63,378 nucleotides of DNA from Sulfurovum sp. (GTDB taxonomy: Bacteria > Campylobacterota > Campylobacteria > Campylobacterales > Sulfurovaceae), in contig JALWTA010000026.1 in the NCBI GenBank assembly GCA_027082955.1, forward strand, positions 1 through 63,378, in the 5' to 3' direction. The position numbers were made by a program, and so were the translations under genes. This document shows, one piece after another, positions 1 to 7,986 of this stretch (within the stretch, counting starts at the first letter, position 1; each line of letters opens with the position of its first letter). Below the pieces are notes generated by a model. It was not told the origin of the DNA and did no database searches. It saw only the letters and a list, made by a program, of their open reading frames with translations.

Positions 1-1
1 A

Positions 2-769
2 ATACTCACAAACATCGCTCAGATTGAAAATATTGTCAAGGAGAATAAAGATATACTTCAAATTATCGCGCTACTCAGAGCCTACACGCAAAAAGAGCTT
101 GGGTTTATGTGCGAAAGTTGAGTTATTATTCCTAAAGTTTACCCGCAATTGAGCACTGGTAAGATCTTGTCTATGGCGTTTATCAAAGGTGAACATTTGG
201 ATAGCTGGTTGTCGAAGAACCCTCCTCAAGAGACGAAAAACAAGATGGCGCAGCAGCTTTTTGATCTCTACTGCTACTCTTTTTTCGAACTCAAAACATT
301 TCAGGCCGACTCCAACCTCGGAAACTACCTTTTTACAGAAGATAACCGCATCGCTTTTTTGGATTTTGGATGCATCAAGCAGGTACCCGACGCTTTCCCT
401 GTAGCGATTGTAGATTTGGTGCGTGCAAGTATCGGGCTTGATAAAGAGAAAATTTTTAAAGCCTACTTGGATCTTGGAATGCTTTCTGGAGAGAAAGATG
501 AGGCATTTGATAAATATTACGAACGTGTATTTTTGCCTTACGCAAACTGGACGGCCGCACCTTTTAGAGAAGAGTGTTTTCACTTCTCTGTCGAAAAAAA
601 CTTTGCTGCTTCGTGCATTGAACCGAATCTCATCATGGGAAGAGAGAAGGAGTTTGCCGTACAAAGCAGTGATTATGTCTATTTTTCAAGAGGTCTTTAC
701 GGGCTCTATAAGATATTTGAGCAGATGGATGTCACCATCAAGCTTCGCAGTAGATTGCCCAATCTGTAA
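2..769 (+). pseudogene. ABC1/UbiB (AarF)-family atypical kinase, disrupted, 5' end outside window
   Basis: The reading frame that ends at 769 carries the C-terminal half of an ABC1/UbiB-like kinase. IIPKVYPQLST is followed by MAFIKGEHLD, then a catalytic-loop-like QADSNLGNYLF and the DFG-like FLDFGCIKQVP. The same frame is open from the left edge and contains KELGF, matching the ELDF motif of the family, but a TGA stop occurs at 119-121 just after ELGFMCES. Family members usually have about 15 more residues between ELDF and VIPKVY, so a short deletion plus stop is likely. A shortened product could only begin near 149 or 176 and would lack the N-lobe. I infer a pseudogene or a sequencing error. 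The family acts in ubiquinone or isoprenoid lipid metabolism at the membrane. Confidence 0.65.
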
Positions 770-781
770 AGCGCATGCATT

Positions 782-1177
782 ATGTCTGTTTTGATGTTAT
801 TGCTTTTTCCGATAGGCTTGTTTCTTTACTTTTATGTAGAAAAAAATGAGCGATCAAGTTACCAAAAACTCTTCGATGATTTTGGTGCAAAGATAGAAGC
901 CGACACCTCTCTTGACAAAGCCGAGAAAAAAGAGCGCTATATCCGCATGCTAAAAAGCAATGGCTACAGCATTATAAAAATATCCGATACCTCCATATAT
1001 GCGGAAAAAAAGATATTTGGCATAGGGCTCTTTTTCATAGCTACCGGTGTACTGTATCTAGTGGGTGCTCTGCTCTATTTAGCTTATTTTTATTGGATAC
1101 AAAAACCGCACAGAGTAGAGTATAAAATGGATACATCCAATAACTCTATACCCCACTCTGAACATTTATCCGTTTAG
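782..1177 (+). CDS. Small two-helix membrane protein, unknown function
   Basis: This 131-residue protein is not a family I recognise. It has a hydrophobic segment at residues 3-18, a charged middle part rich in Lys/Glu (about 20-75), and a second long hydrophobic segment at about 78-108, followed by a short polar tail. A hairpin topology with the charged loop on one side of the inner membrane is likely. It starts 12 bases after the broken ABC1-family gene on the same strand, so the two were probably co-transcribed. No strong ribosome binding site is visible before the ATG. Confidence 0.6.
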   Translation: MSVLMLLLFPIGLFLYFYVEKNERSSYQKLFDDFGAKIEADTSLDKAEKKERYIRMLKSNGYSIIKISDTSIYAEKKIFGIGLFFIATGVLYLVGALLYLAYFYWIQKPHRVEYKMDTSNNSIPHSEHLSV

Positions 1178-1189
1178 CGTATTGATGCC

Positions 1190-1924
1190 TTAGGAACGAG
1201 GTTGCATATCTACCACTTCATACTGTACTACACCATCTTCCTGCGGTACGGGTTCAAACAGTACGCCGTTACACTCTTTGTAATATTGATCCTCTATCAT
1301 GACATCTTGACACTCATTATCCGGAATAACAGAGACAATAGCGCCGATGACGATGTTGCTTGCCCAGAACCAGTCCCAGTAAGGGTCCCATCCGTGGTAG
1401 GGGTAGTGATAGTGGTGTCCGTGGTGGTGGGTGTGGTGTGGATGGTAGACATAATGGGGCTTATGGTGACGGGGTTTTACCGCTGCACTGTCTGGAGCAT
1501 ATTGGGGCTTTTTGGACTGCTGTTGTGCTGTGACTGTTTTTTCCGGTTTTTTAACAGGTTTTTGGTTTGTTTGGGTAACAGGTTTTGGACTTGGCTGCGT
1601 AACAGGTCTTTGGATCGGTTTTGGAGAGACAGTAACGGGTCGTGGAGAGACCGTGACTGGTTTTATGGAAACGGGTCTGCTTATTGTTGGCATGGAAACT
1701 GGACGGCTTATGCCCATTGGCATATGCATGCCTCCGCCTGAGGGTATGTGCATGGCATGCCCGCCGCCACCCAAAGCAGCCGCTGCCCCGGCAGACAAGG
1801 TGTGCATGAGCGACACATCGAAATGCGTGATACCTCTGTTGTCATACTGTAGATGCAAGGAGGGTGAGAAAAATCCTGCCAAAAGAGAAACGGTAGCAAT
1901 CTTTGTGATCTGTTTGATAGACAT
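1190..1924 (-). CDS. Secreted Pro/Val-repeat and His-rich protein
   Basis: This 244-residue protein has an N-terminal hydrophobic segment (about residues 8-22) that looks like a signal or anchor. A Gly/Met/His patch follows (GGGGHAMHIPSGGGMHM), then a low-complexity stretch with many PV dipeptides (SRPVS, KPVTVSPRPV, RPVTQPSPKPVTQ), then a dense His/Tyr cluster at about 155-175. The C-terminal part has two Cys and an aromatic pattern (YYKECNGVLFEPV) that loosely recalls DUF6515-type surface proteins. The histidines could bind metal; this is inference. AAGGAA lies before the ATG. It converges with the upstream plus-strand membrane protein gene. Confidence 0.6.
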   Translation of the reverse strand: MSIKQITKIATVSLLAGFFSPSLHLQYDNRGITHFDVSLMHTLSAGAAAALGGGGHAMHIPSGGGMHMPMGISRPVSMPTISRPVSIKPVTVSPRPVTVSPKPIQRPVTQPSPKPVTQTNQKPVKKPEKTVTAQQQSKKPQYAPDSAAVKPRHHKPHYVYHPHHTHHHGHHYHYPYHGWDPYWDWFWASNIVIGAIVSVIPDNECQDVMIEDQYYKECNGVLFEPVPQEDGVVQYEVVDMQPRS

Positions 1925-1973
1925 GGTGTAATTCCTTCTTCAAATAGTGCAATTGAGAAAAATTATATCAAAA

Positions 1974-3053
1974 CTAAGAAGAAAATGAAAGCGGCTCTCC
2001 TCTTAACACATCCAACACATTGGTCGCATAAGAGCCTTTGGGCAGCACAAAACTCAGCTCATAGTGAGCCTTCTCTTCAATGTAGCGTTTCTCTATCTCG
2101 GTTACCTGCACCCATGCGTAGCGTCTGGCACCGTAGAGTTTGACGGGTTCATCGAACATCTGCTCGATGATGCCCGCACTCCCCTCTGCCCGTCTTGTCT
2201 TCGTACCGGGGATGAGTCCGGTAGGGGCGGTATCTTTGCTGGCAAAGCGTGCAGCCTCCTGGGCGGTATCTTCTGCGGCAAAGAGTTTGCCGTAGGGGTA
2301 GTGCATCATCAGCTCTCCCTCTAAAAGTTTGTAGAAATTGGGCTGAGTTTTGGTACCGGCAAGTGTGCCTTGGGGCAGCTGCATCAGCTTTTCGGTCTCT
2401 GCTTCGCTGAAATCCTGCAGTAGAAGGTTTATCTCCATCCGTTTGGCAAGCCATTTGTTAAAGAGGTAGCTCTGGTAGGAGCCCATGAGAAATTCGCGTG
2501 TTTTCCTGTCGCGCATCTTCAGTGTGCCCTCAAGCAGCTTTTTGCCCTCTTCCCAGTTGTTACCGTTGGTGCCGAAGCGCTGGTTGCCAAAGTAGTTGGG
2601 TACGCCGTTGGTTTTGATCCACTTGAGTACCGAGTCGAGTTTGTCTTTTTGTACACCGAGCACCTTTTTGAGGCGTATCTCAAAACGGTTGCCTTTGAGG
2701 TGCCCTACCCGTATCTTGTTGTTGTGGCGGGTGGTTTCAAGGATCTTGATCTTTTCGTGCGCAAATGTGCCGATACGCTCTTCCAGTTTTGCAGGCAGGG
2801 AGATGTACTGTATGGTCATGGCATGTTTGTCTTTCAGCCCCGCATACCCGATGTCTCTGCGGCGGATGCCGACATGGTTGGAGATGGCATCGAGCATCTC
2901 CCATGTGGTCATCTCTTTTTTGCGTACTTTGAGCACCAGATGTTCGCCTTCACCGCTGAAATCATACAAAGGAATCTCCTCGACGGTAAAATCACGCGGT
3001 GAGGGGTTAAAGACGAAGCTGTTTTTGACATTGAGCGGATAGACGGGTTTCAT
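1974..3053 (-). CDS. truD: tRNA pseudouridine(13) synthase TruD
   Basis: TruD converts uridine 13 of some tRNAs to pseudouridine. The 359-residue length fits the family. The signature GYAGLKDKHAMT lies at residues 69-80, with the catalytic aspartate at Asp75, and NYFGNQRFG follows at about residue 155. It lies on the minus strand just downstream of the phosphofructokinase gene (46-base gap) and may share its transcript. Recognition rests on the catalytic motif and is firm. Confidence 0.95.
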   Translation of the reverse strand: MKPVYPLNVKNSFVFNPSPRDFTVEEIPLYDFSGEGEHLVLKVRKKEMTTWEMLDAISNHVGIRRRDIGYAGLKDKHAMTIQYISLPAKLEERIGTFAHEKIKILETTRHNNKIRVGHLKGNRFEIRLKKVLGVQKDKLDSVLKWIKTNGVPNYFGNQRFGTNGNNWEEGKKLLEGTLKMRDRKTREFLMGSYQSYLFNKWLAKRMEINLLLQDFSEAETEKLMQLPQGTLAGTKTQPNFYKLLEGELMMHYPYGKLFAAEDTAQEAARFASKDTAPTGLIPGTKTRRAEGSAGIIEQMFDEPVKLYGARRYAWVQVTEIEKRYIEEKAHYELSFVLPKGSYATNVLDVLRGEPLSFSS

Positions 3054-3099
3054 GGTGACCTTTTAGTGTTTGCTTTGGCGTATTCTATCAGATGCGGGA

Positions 3100-4065
3100 T
3101 TATGCCCGGTTGTACTCCTGTGCCATTCTGAGCAGGTCTGCATTGAGCCTGTAGGGCTGAAAGGCGATCTCGTCGATGGATTTGTGGTTGAAGCCGCCGT
3201 CGTTGTAGCAAACAACGCTTCTCTTCTTTCCTGCAAGCAGCCCGTCAACGGCGTGGGTGACAAAACGTGATGCCATCAGACGGTCATGGACTGTCGGGTT
3301 GCCGCCGCGCTGGGTGTGTCCAAGCACCACACTTCTTGCCTCGATGCCTATGGTCTCTTCAAACCAGTGCCGAATCGTTTCGGTATTTTGCAATGCTTCC
3401 GAGACGACCGCTAAAAAGTAGCTTCTGCCTTCCTGCTTCTCTTTAAGAAACCGGGAAGCATAGGTGGAAAGATTGTACGGCACTTCAGGGGTCAAACACA
3501 TCTCCGCCCCGCTGGTGAGCGCCGAAACGAGTGCAAGATAGCCACACTCCCGTCCCATAGTTTCGATAACAAAGGCGCGCTCAAAGGATGAGGCGGTATC
3601 ACGCACGGCATCGATGGCACACTTTATGATGTTGAGTGCCGTATCGACACCCAGAGAGTACTCCGTGCCGGCAATGTCGTTGTCGATGGTCGCGGGGATG
3701 CCGGCAAATGCGAGGCTGCTCTCCTGACTCAGCTTCTGCATCCCCTTAAAAGAGCCCTCTCCGCCCAGTACCACAAGCGCTTGGATGCCGTGCTTTTCAA
3801 GGTTGGCAGCTGCCTGTGCACGGTAGCGGGGCTCCATAAAACGTTTTGATCGTGCCGAACCGATAATGGTACCGCCGCGTGTGATGATACCGGCAACATC
3901 ACTGTAGTCTGCCTCTTTGATCTTGCCGTCAATCAGACCCTCATAACCGCCAGAGACAAAGTATGGGGTGATCTGCTGCTGTTTGGTATATTCGACAAAA
4001 CGTTTGAGTGCGGCATTCATACCTGAAACATCACCGCCGGAACAGAGGATTGCCATTTTTTGCAT
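3100..4065 (-). CDS. pfkA: 6-phosphofructokinase (ATP-type)
   Basis: PFK phosphorylates fructose 6-phosphate to the 1,6-bisphosphate, the committed step of glycolysis. Seen in the sequence: an N-terminal nucleotide loop CSGGDVSGMN (residues 8-17), GGEGSF (101-106), the catalytic TIDND (126-130), and METMGRE-like and RGG motifs further on. Gly104 in GGEG is the residue typical of ATP-dependent rather than pyrophosphate-dependent enzymes; Glu103 replaces the usual Asp. The 321-residue length is standard. Start at 4065 is supported by AGAGAG six bases upstream. An fbp gene for the reverse reaction lies at 36404 in this window. Confidence 0.92.
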   Translation of the reverse strand: MQKMAILCSGGDVSGMNAALKRFVEYTKQQQITPYFVSGGYEGLIDGKIKEADYSDVAGIITRGGTIIGSARSKRFMEPRYRAQAAANLEKHGIQALVVLGGEGSFKGMQKLSQESSLAFAGIPATIDNDIAGTEYSLGVDTALNIIKCAIDAVRDTASSFERAFVIETMGRECGYLALVSALTSGAEMCLTPEVPYNLSTYASRFLKEKQEGRSYFLAVVSEALQNTETIRHWFEETIGIEARSVVLGHTQRGGNPTVHDRLMASRFVTHAVDGLLAGKKRSVVCYNDGGFNHKSIDEIAFQPYRLNADLLRMAQEYNRA

Positions 4066-4118
4066 GATAACTCTCTTTTTTTGTTGATTATACCATCTTA
4101 CTGTTTATGCTCTTTGGC

Positions 4119-4124
4119 TACAAT
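4119..4124 (+). promoter_or_regulatory. -10 element (TACAAT) for LOG-family gene
   Basis: GGCTACAAT lies 30 bases before the ATG at 4154, in the divergent gap with pfkA. It matches the GCTATAAT-type -10 seen before several other genes in this window. No convincing -35 is visible, as is common in this phylum. Confidence 0.45.
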
Positions 4125-4153
4125 AGTGGAAAACAGAAACAGGAGACTTTAGG

Positions 4154-4972
4154 ATGCAGGACAAATACGGATTTTTTGAAGAGTCGGCCGACTTTTTTAC
4201 CTCCGATGCCGCACGCGGGATACGCCTTCAGTTTGACTATGAAAAAGCTGAAGTGAAGATCAAAGAGGCGGGCATAGAACATACCATTGTGGTCTTTGGA
4301 AGTGCGCGCATACGACCGACAGATGAGGCACAAAAAGAGATTGAGCGCATTGAGAAGGCGCTCAAGGAGGATGCGGTCAACGAGTCTCTTCTCAAAGAGC
4401 TCAACAAAGCGCAGGTCGCTCTGCGTCAAAGCATCTACTACGAGGAGGCACGCCGGTTTGGTCAACTGGTAGGCAAGAGCGGCAAAGGACCCGAAGACTG
4501 TAAAGTAACCCTGATGACCGGCGGCGGACCGGGCATCATGGAGGCGGCAAACCGCGGAGCACACGATGTGGGCGCCAAGTCGATCGGGCTGAACATCAAA
4601 CTTCCCCATGAACAGCATCCCAACCCCTACATCACTCCCGAACTCTCATTCAGCTTTTACTACTTTGGTATCAGAAAACTTCACTTTATGCAGCGCGCCA
4701 AGGCACTGGTGGTCTTTCCCGGCGGTTTTGGAACACTCGATGAGCTGTTTGACATTCTAACCCTTGTACAGACCGGAAAAAACCCGCACATTCCTATTGT
4801 ACTTGTCTCACGCTACTTCTGGGACAATGTATTGAACTTCGATTTCTTGGTAGAAGAAGGTACCATCGCACCTGAGGACAAAGAACTCTTTGTCTATGCA
4901 GAAAATGCCGATGAGGCGTGGGAAGCCATTACGGCGTGGTATGAGAAGAGAGGCGAACCTATCTTCTCATAA
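4154..4972 (+). CDS. LOG-family nucleotide phosphoribohydrolase (TIGR00730-like)
   Basis: The protein carries the two LOG signatures: GGGPGIME at residues 123-130 and PGGFGTLDE at 189-197, with the conserved Arg-Lys (RKLHF) between them. The family cleaves the N-glycosidic bond of nucleoside 5'-monophosphates, releasing the base and ribose 5-phosphate; in plants and some bacteria this activates cytokinins. The actual substrate here is unknown. At 272 residues it is longer than minimal LOG proteins (about 190). The extra length is an N-terminal part with a charged helical segment at about 55-100. A divergent promoter separates it from pfkA. Confidence 0.88.
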   Translation: MQDKYGFFEESADFFTSDAARGIRLQFDYEKAEVKIKEAGIEHTIVVFGSARIRPTDEAQKEIERIEKALKEDAVNESLLKELNKAQVALRQSIYYEEARRFGQLVGKSGKGPEDCKVTLMTGGGPGIMEAANRGAHDVGAKSIGLNIKLPHEQHPNPYITPELSFSFYYFGIRKLHFMQRAKALVVFPGGFGTLDELFDILTLVQTGKNPHIPIVLVSRYFWDNVLNFDFLVEEGTIAPEDKELFVYAENADEAWEAITAWYEKRGEPIFS

Positions 4973-4973
4973 A

Positions 4974-5669
4974 TTATTTGCCTGTCGCAGGCTGTACTGT
5001 TTTGAGCTTCTCATCGACCTTGGGCAGCTTCTCCTCTTTTTTTGGGGTTTTTGGAGCAGTGGTGTTCTGTTGTACAGATGGTGCGCTACTCTGTGCTTTT
5101 TGTGCAGGTGCCACCGTAGTCACTGATTTTGGCGTACTCCCCTTTTTCTTGGCAATGCTAATGACCAGTCTGCCGTTTTTAAATGTGCTCTCAATGGCAG
5201 CCGGATCTGCATCGGCAGGCAGGGAGGTTGACTGTTGGAAAGACTGTATAGACTTGGATGTACTAATCATCCCGTTGGTCTTCTGCTGCTCTTCATGGAC
5301 AATCTTCGCACTAATTGAGAGCATGCCGCTCTCGGTACGGATATCGATGTGGTTCTCTTTGCTCTGGGGAATATTGGTAACCAGTTCATAGTGGTCGCCT
5401 TTGTCTACAAAATCACTCTGTGCTGAGAGTTTGTACATCCCCATGGTCGGATGCACCAGACGTGCGGAACGCTGGTTGATACGCTGCTGCATACGGGAGA
5501 ACATCTCATCCATACGGTGCTGCATCTGTATCATCTCTTTGAAAATGTCATCTCCAAACGGATCTTGAAAGAACGGATCGTTAAACGGGTCGTTCAGGGG
5601 TGCCTGCGCCTGAAGCGATACTGCTGCAACTAGCGGCAGCGCCAGCAGAGAAAGTCGTTTTTTTAACAT
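4974..5669 (-). CDS. Exported Hsp20/alpha-crystallin-type small heat-shock protein
   Basis: The protein begins with a clear signal peptide (MLKKRLSLLALPLVAAV, cleavage near residue 22 at QAQA). A short NDPF/QDPFGDD repeat and a Met-rich helix (EMIQMQHRMDEMFSRMQQR) follow. An alpha-crystallin domain spans about residues 75-165 (DHYELVTNIPQSKENHIDI through FKNGRLVISIAKKK). The tail is Lys/Pro/Ala-rich. Most Hsp20 proteins are cytoplasmic, so a periplasmic holdase role is inferred here. A perfect inverted repeat covers the ribosome binding site. The gene ends 1 base after the plus-strand LOG-family gene, tail to tail. Confidence 0.82.
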   Translation of the reverse strand: MLKKRLSLLALPLVAAVSLQAQAPLNDPFNDPFFQDPFGDDIFKEMIQMQHRMDEMFSRMQQRINQRSARLVHPTMGMYKLSAQSDFVDKGDHYELVTNIPQSKENHIDIRTESGMLSISAKIVHEEQQKTNGMISTSKSIQSFQQSTSLPADADPAAIESTFKNGRLVISIAKKKGSTPKSVTTVAPAQKAQSSAPSVQQNTTAPKTPKKEEKLPKVDEKLKTVQPATGK

Positions 5670-5675
5670 GGTTGA

Positions 5676-5700
5676 CTCCTTAAAATGGTTTCTTAAGGAG
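5676..5700 (-). promoter_or_regulatory. Inverted repeat covering the Hsp20 Shine-Dalgarno (operator or RNA thermometer)
   Basis: Read on the minus strand, CTCCTTAA is followed by 9 bases and then TTAAGGAG. The arms pair perfectly over 8 bp, and the second arm contains the ribosome binding site AAGGAG, six bases before the ATG at 5669. The half-site/9-base-spacer layout resembles CIRCE, but the sequence differs from the HrcA consensus. If transcription starts upstream of 5700, the repeat would hide the ribosome binding site in a hairpin. If it starts at the adjacent TATAAT, the repeat can act only as a DNA operator. Confidence 0.5.
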
Positions 5701-5701
5701 C

Positions 5702-5707
5702 ATTATA
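5702..5707 (-). promoter_or_regulatory. -10 element (TATAAT) for Hsp20 gene
   Basis: TATAAT on the minus strand directly abuts the inverted repeat at 5676-5700. From this position transcription would start near 5695, inside the first arm of the repeat. Confidence 0.4.
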
Positions 5708-5763
5708 AAAGGGTAAGTTTAACCAACCTTTAATGTAAGATGACTAAATAAAGTTAACACATA

Positions 5764-7458
5764 TCACTTAACTTTAAAACGATGCAGATCATCGATACAG
5801 AGCTGTGAAACATCGCTCTTCCCCATGATCGCAAGCAGCGAACGCAGACTCTCGATGAGTGCATTGTGGTAGTTGGCGACACTGCGGGATTTTTCCATAA
5901 CAAGAAATTTGCTTCGTTTACTCTCATCCATGGTTGCCAGTCCAACCGGACAGTTTCTGCCCCCTGCTCCGGAGCACTCTCTGGCACGGATGCACCCTGC
6001 CGATATCATAAACCCTCTGGCAATGTTGACAAAATCTGCCCCGTAACACAAAAGTTCCACAACATCATCAGCGGTCAGCACCTTCTCGGCGGCAATAAGT
6101 TTGATGTCATCTCTAATTCCGTGATGCTGCAGTGAGGTATGGACAATATGCAGCGCCTCTTTGATGGGCAGTCCTATGCGGCTCATCATCTCAAGCGGTG
6201 CGGTTGCCGAACCTCCGTCCCCTCCGTCAATGGTAATGAAGTCGGGTAATGGTTTGCCTTCCTTTTTGCGTTTGAGCAGGGCATGGGCATAGATGCCAAA
6301 ACTCTCCTCATCGGCAATGACGATCTTGAAGCCGACCGGTTTTCCTGAGAGTATCTGCAGCTGTTCTATAAAATCGAAGAGCTCCTCTTCGGTATGTGCG
6401 TAGGGAAAACGGTTGGGGCTTATGAGGTCTTTGTGTGCCTCCACACCGCGGTAGTAGGCAATGTCATCACTGACCTTGGCTGCAAGAAGCTTGCCGCCTG
6501 TCTGTTTCGCCCCCTGTGCAATCTTCACTTCTGTCATACGGCAAAAACGCATCACTTTCCGGTAGCGTTCCGGGTCGAACTCCCCTTGAGGGGTACGTAC
6601 ACCGTAGAGCCCGCTTCCCATCTGAAATACGATATCGGGCAGTCCGGCAGGCACCTCACTGGGGAAGTCCTCAAGTGCTCCGTTCCAGTTGATACGGAAA
6701 AAGACAAGGTTATGGTCATCAAAAATAAATGTACCTCTGTCTTTCTGCCGGACAACCATATTGCGGTAGACCCGCTGTGCTACTTCGTTGTTGGTGACAA
6801 TGCAGAGAAAGCGGTAGACCGACTTGGCAAACCATGTCCCTTTTCTGAACTCCAGATAGGAAGCGTTACAGTCGCTGCAGTGAAGTGTCGCAAGAAAGTT
6901 GGAAGTCAGTCCCCCCTCCCCTGTGTTGATGGGGAAGTGTGCCAGTGCGGCACCTGTGGCAAAGGCGCGTGTGCCCTCCGGAGAGATGGCGCCGTCACTC
7001 ATTGCCGAACGTCCGATGACGCTTTGTGCCGTAAAAGGATGGGGTCGTTTCTCTCCAAAAGTGACACTGAACGAGGGTGCCACTTCGCTAAGCTCTTTGA
7101 CAACATTGGCGTGTCTGAAGAGTGTATGCTCGTTGGCATAAGGTTTGGTTGGTGAGAAGGAGAGATACGGGTTTTGTTTGCGTGCAACACGGTTGATCCA
7201 GAGCAGTTTTTCAAAGGAGTCGAAGAAGGTTTCATCTCCAAAATACTGCCGCATGGGGTTGCGAAGCATATAGAAGAGATAACGCAGCCGTCCAATGAGC
7301 GGGTAGTTGATAAGCAGCTGGTTGTTTCTTTGTATGTAGCGGTCATAAAATGCTACCGAGAGCATCAGTACCACAATGGTATAGGCAAAGAGCTTGAATA
7401 GGAATGCCCAGTCGAGGTTGAAGTCCGAGAAGAAGGCGACAAGTTGTTCTTTAGACAT
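5764..7458 (-). CDS. Membrane-anchored FMN-binding glutamate-synthase-like protein
   Basis: This resembles the FMN/central domain of glutamate synthase large subunit as a stand-alone protein (GltB2-type). Seen: an N-terminal hydrophobic segment at about residues 16-38, then the synthase core with TIDGGDGGSATAP (flavin/phosphate loop), a Cys cluster GCIRARECSGAGGRNCPVG typical of the [3Fe-4S] region, and GADFVNIARGFM. The glutaminase domain is absent, so its substrate is not known. The start at 7458 (MSKEQLV) is chosen because AGGAGGGC lies just upstream; this shortens the longest frame by 20 residues to 564. It overlaps the DoxX gene by 8 bases, suggesting coupled translation. Confidence 0.85.
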   Translation of the reverse strand: MSKEQLVAFFSDFNLDWAFLFKLFAYTIVVLMLSVAFYDRYIQRNNQLLINYPLIGRLRYLFYMLRNPMRQYFGDETFFDSFEKLLWINRVARKQNPYLSFSPTKPYANEHTLFRHANVVKELSEVAPSFSVTFGEKRPHPFTAQSVIGRSAMSDGAISPEGTRAFATGAALAHFPINTGEGGLTSNFLATLHCSDCNASYLEFRKGTWFAKSVYRFLCIVTNNEVAQRVYRNMVVRQKDRGTFIFDDHNLVFFRINWNGALEDFPSEVPAGLPDIVFQMGSGLYGVRTPQGEFDPERYRKVMRFCRMTEVKIAQGAKQTGGKLLAAKVSDDIAYYRGVEAHKDLISPNRFPYAHTEEELFDFIEQLQILSGKPVGFKIVIADEESFGIYAHALLKRKKEGKPLPDFITIDGGDGGSATAPLEMMSRIGLPIKEALHIVHTSLQHHGIRDDIKLIAAEKVLTADDVVELLCYGADFVNIARGFMISAGCIRARECSGAGGRNCPVGLATMDESKRSKFLVMEKSRSVANYHNALIESLRSLLAIMGKSDVSQLCIDDLHRFKVK

Positions 7459-7891
7459 CACTGCCCTCCTTGAAGATAAAATGGTCAATGCTGTACTTAC
7501 CCGGTCCATAGGAGGCAAATATCATAAGAAATACCAGATAGTACAGCGGAATCTCAAAGCCGTTTTGCGCAGCAGAAAAACCGTTGTGAAGATGCACGAA
7601 AAAAATAGCACCCAACATCACACATGAGAGGAGTATTGAAATAAACCGGGTAAAGAGTCCCAGTGTCAAAAGCACAATGCCAGACACTTCAATGGTCGAA
7701 ACAAGCATGCCGGTAAAAGATGCAAAGGGAATGCCGTAGCTCTCGAACCAGCGTGTGGTCGCTTCCATGTCATGTATCTTCATCAGTGCCGGAAAGGCAA
7801 AGCCGTATGCGATTGCCCATCTTGAAAGCAGCAGTACGATATGTTTGGGGTAGGAGCTAAGTACTCTCAGCTCCGCCATAAAATCTCTCAT
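7451..7891 (-). CDS. DoxX-family membrane protein
   Basis: A 146-residue, four-helix protein of the DoxX/YphA group. Helices lie at about residues 13-30, 47-70, 73-95 and 115-133, with the typical motif region FPALMKIHDM after the first helix and a final GPGKYSIDH. Family members sit in quinone- or thiosulfate-linked redox systems, but many have no defined role. The start at 7891 (MRDFMAEL) has AAAGGAG upstream; the longer frame to 8176 reads into the divergent gene. It is the first gene of a two-gene operon with the glutamate-synthase-like protein. Confidence 0.85.
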   Translation of the reverse strand: MRDFMAELRVLSSYPKHIVLLLSRWAIAYGFAFPALMKIHDMEATTRWFESYGIPFASFTGMLVSTIEVSGIVLLTLGLFTRFISILLSCVMLGAIFFVHLHNGFSAAQNGFEIPLYYLVFLMIFASYGPGKYSIDHFIFKEGSDV

Positions 7892-7986
7892 CTTCTCTTC
7901 TCCTTTGAGGTGCCCTTGCACATAGATTGCATAGGAGAAGTATATACTATTTGTTGTGTAACTACTATGTAACGTAAAGGATATGT

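Noticed and set aside
119-121. TGA read as selenocysteine in the ABC1-like gene
   Set aside because: No SECIS-like hairpin follows closely, the position is not a known redox site, and neighbouring conserved residues are missing.
5676-5700. A true CIRCE/HrcA site
   Set aside because: The 9-base spacer fits, but the arms (CTCCTTAA/TTAAGGAG) do not match TTAGCACTC/GAGTGCTAA.
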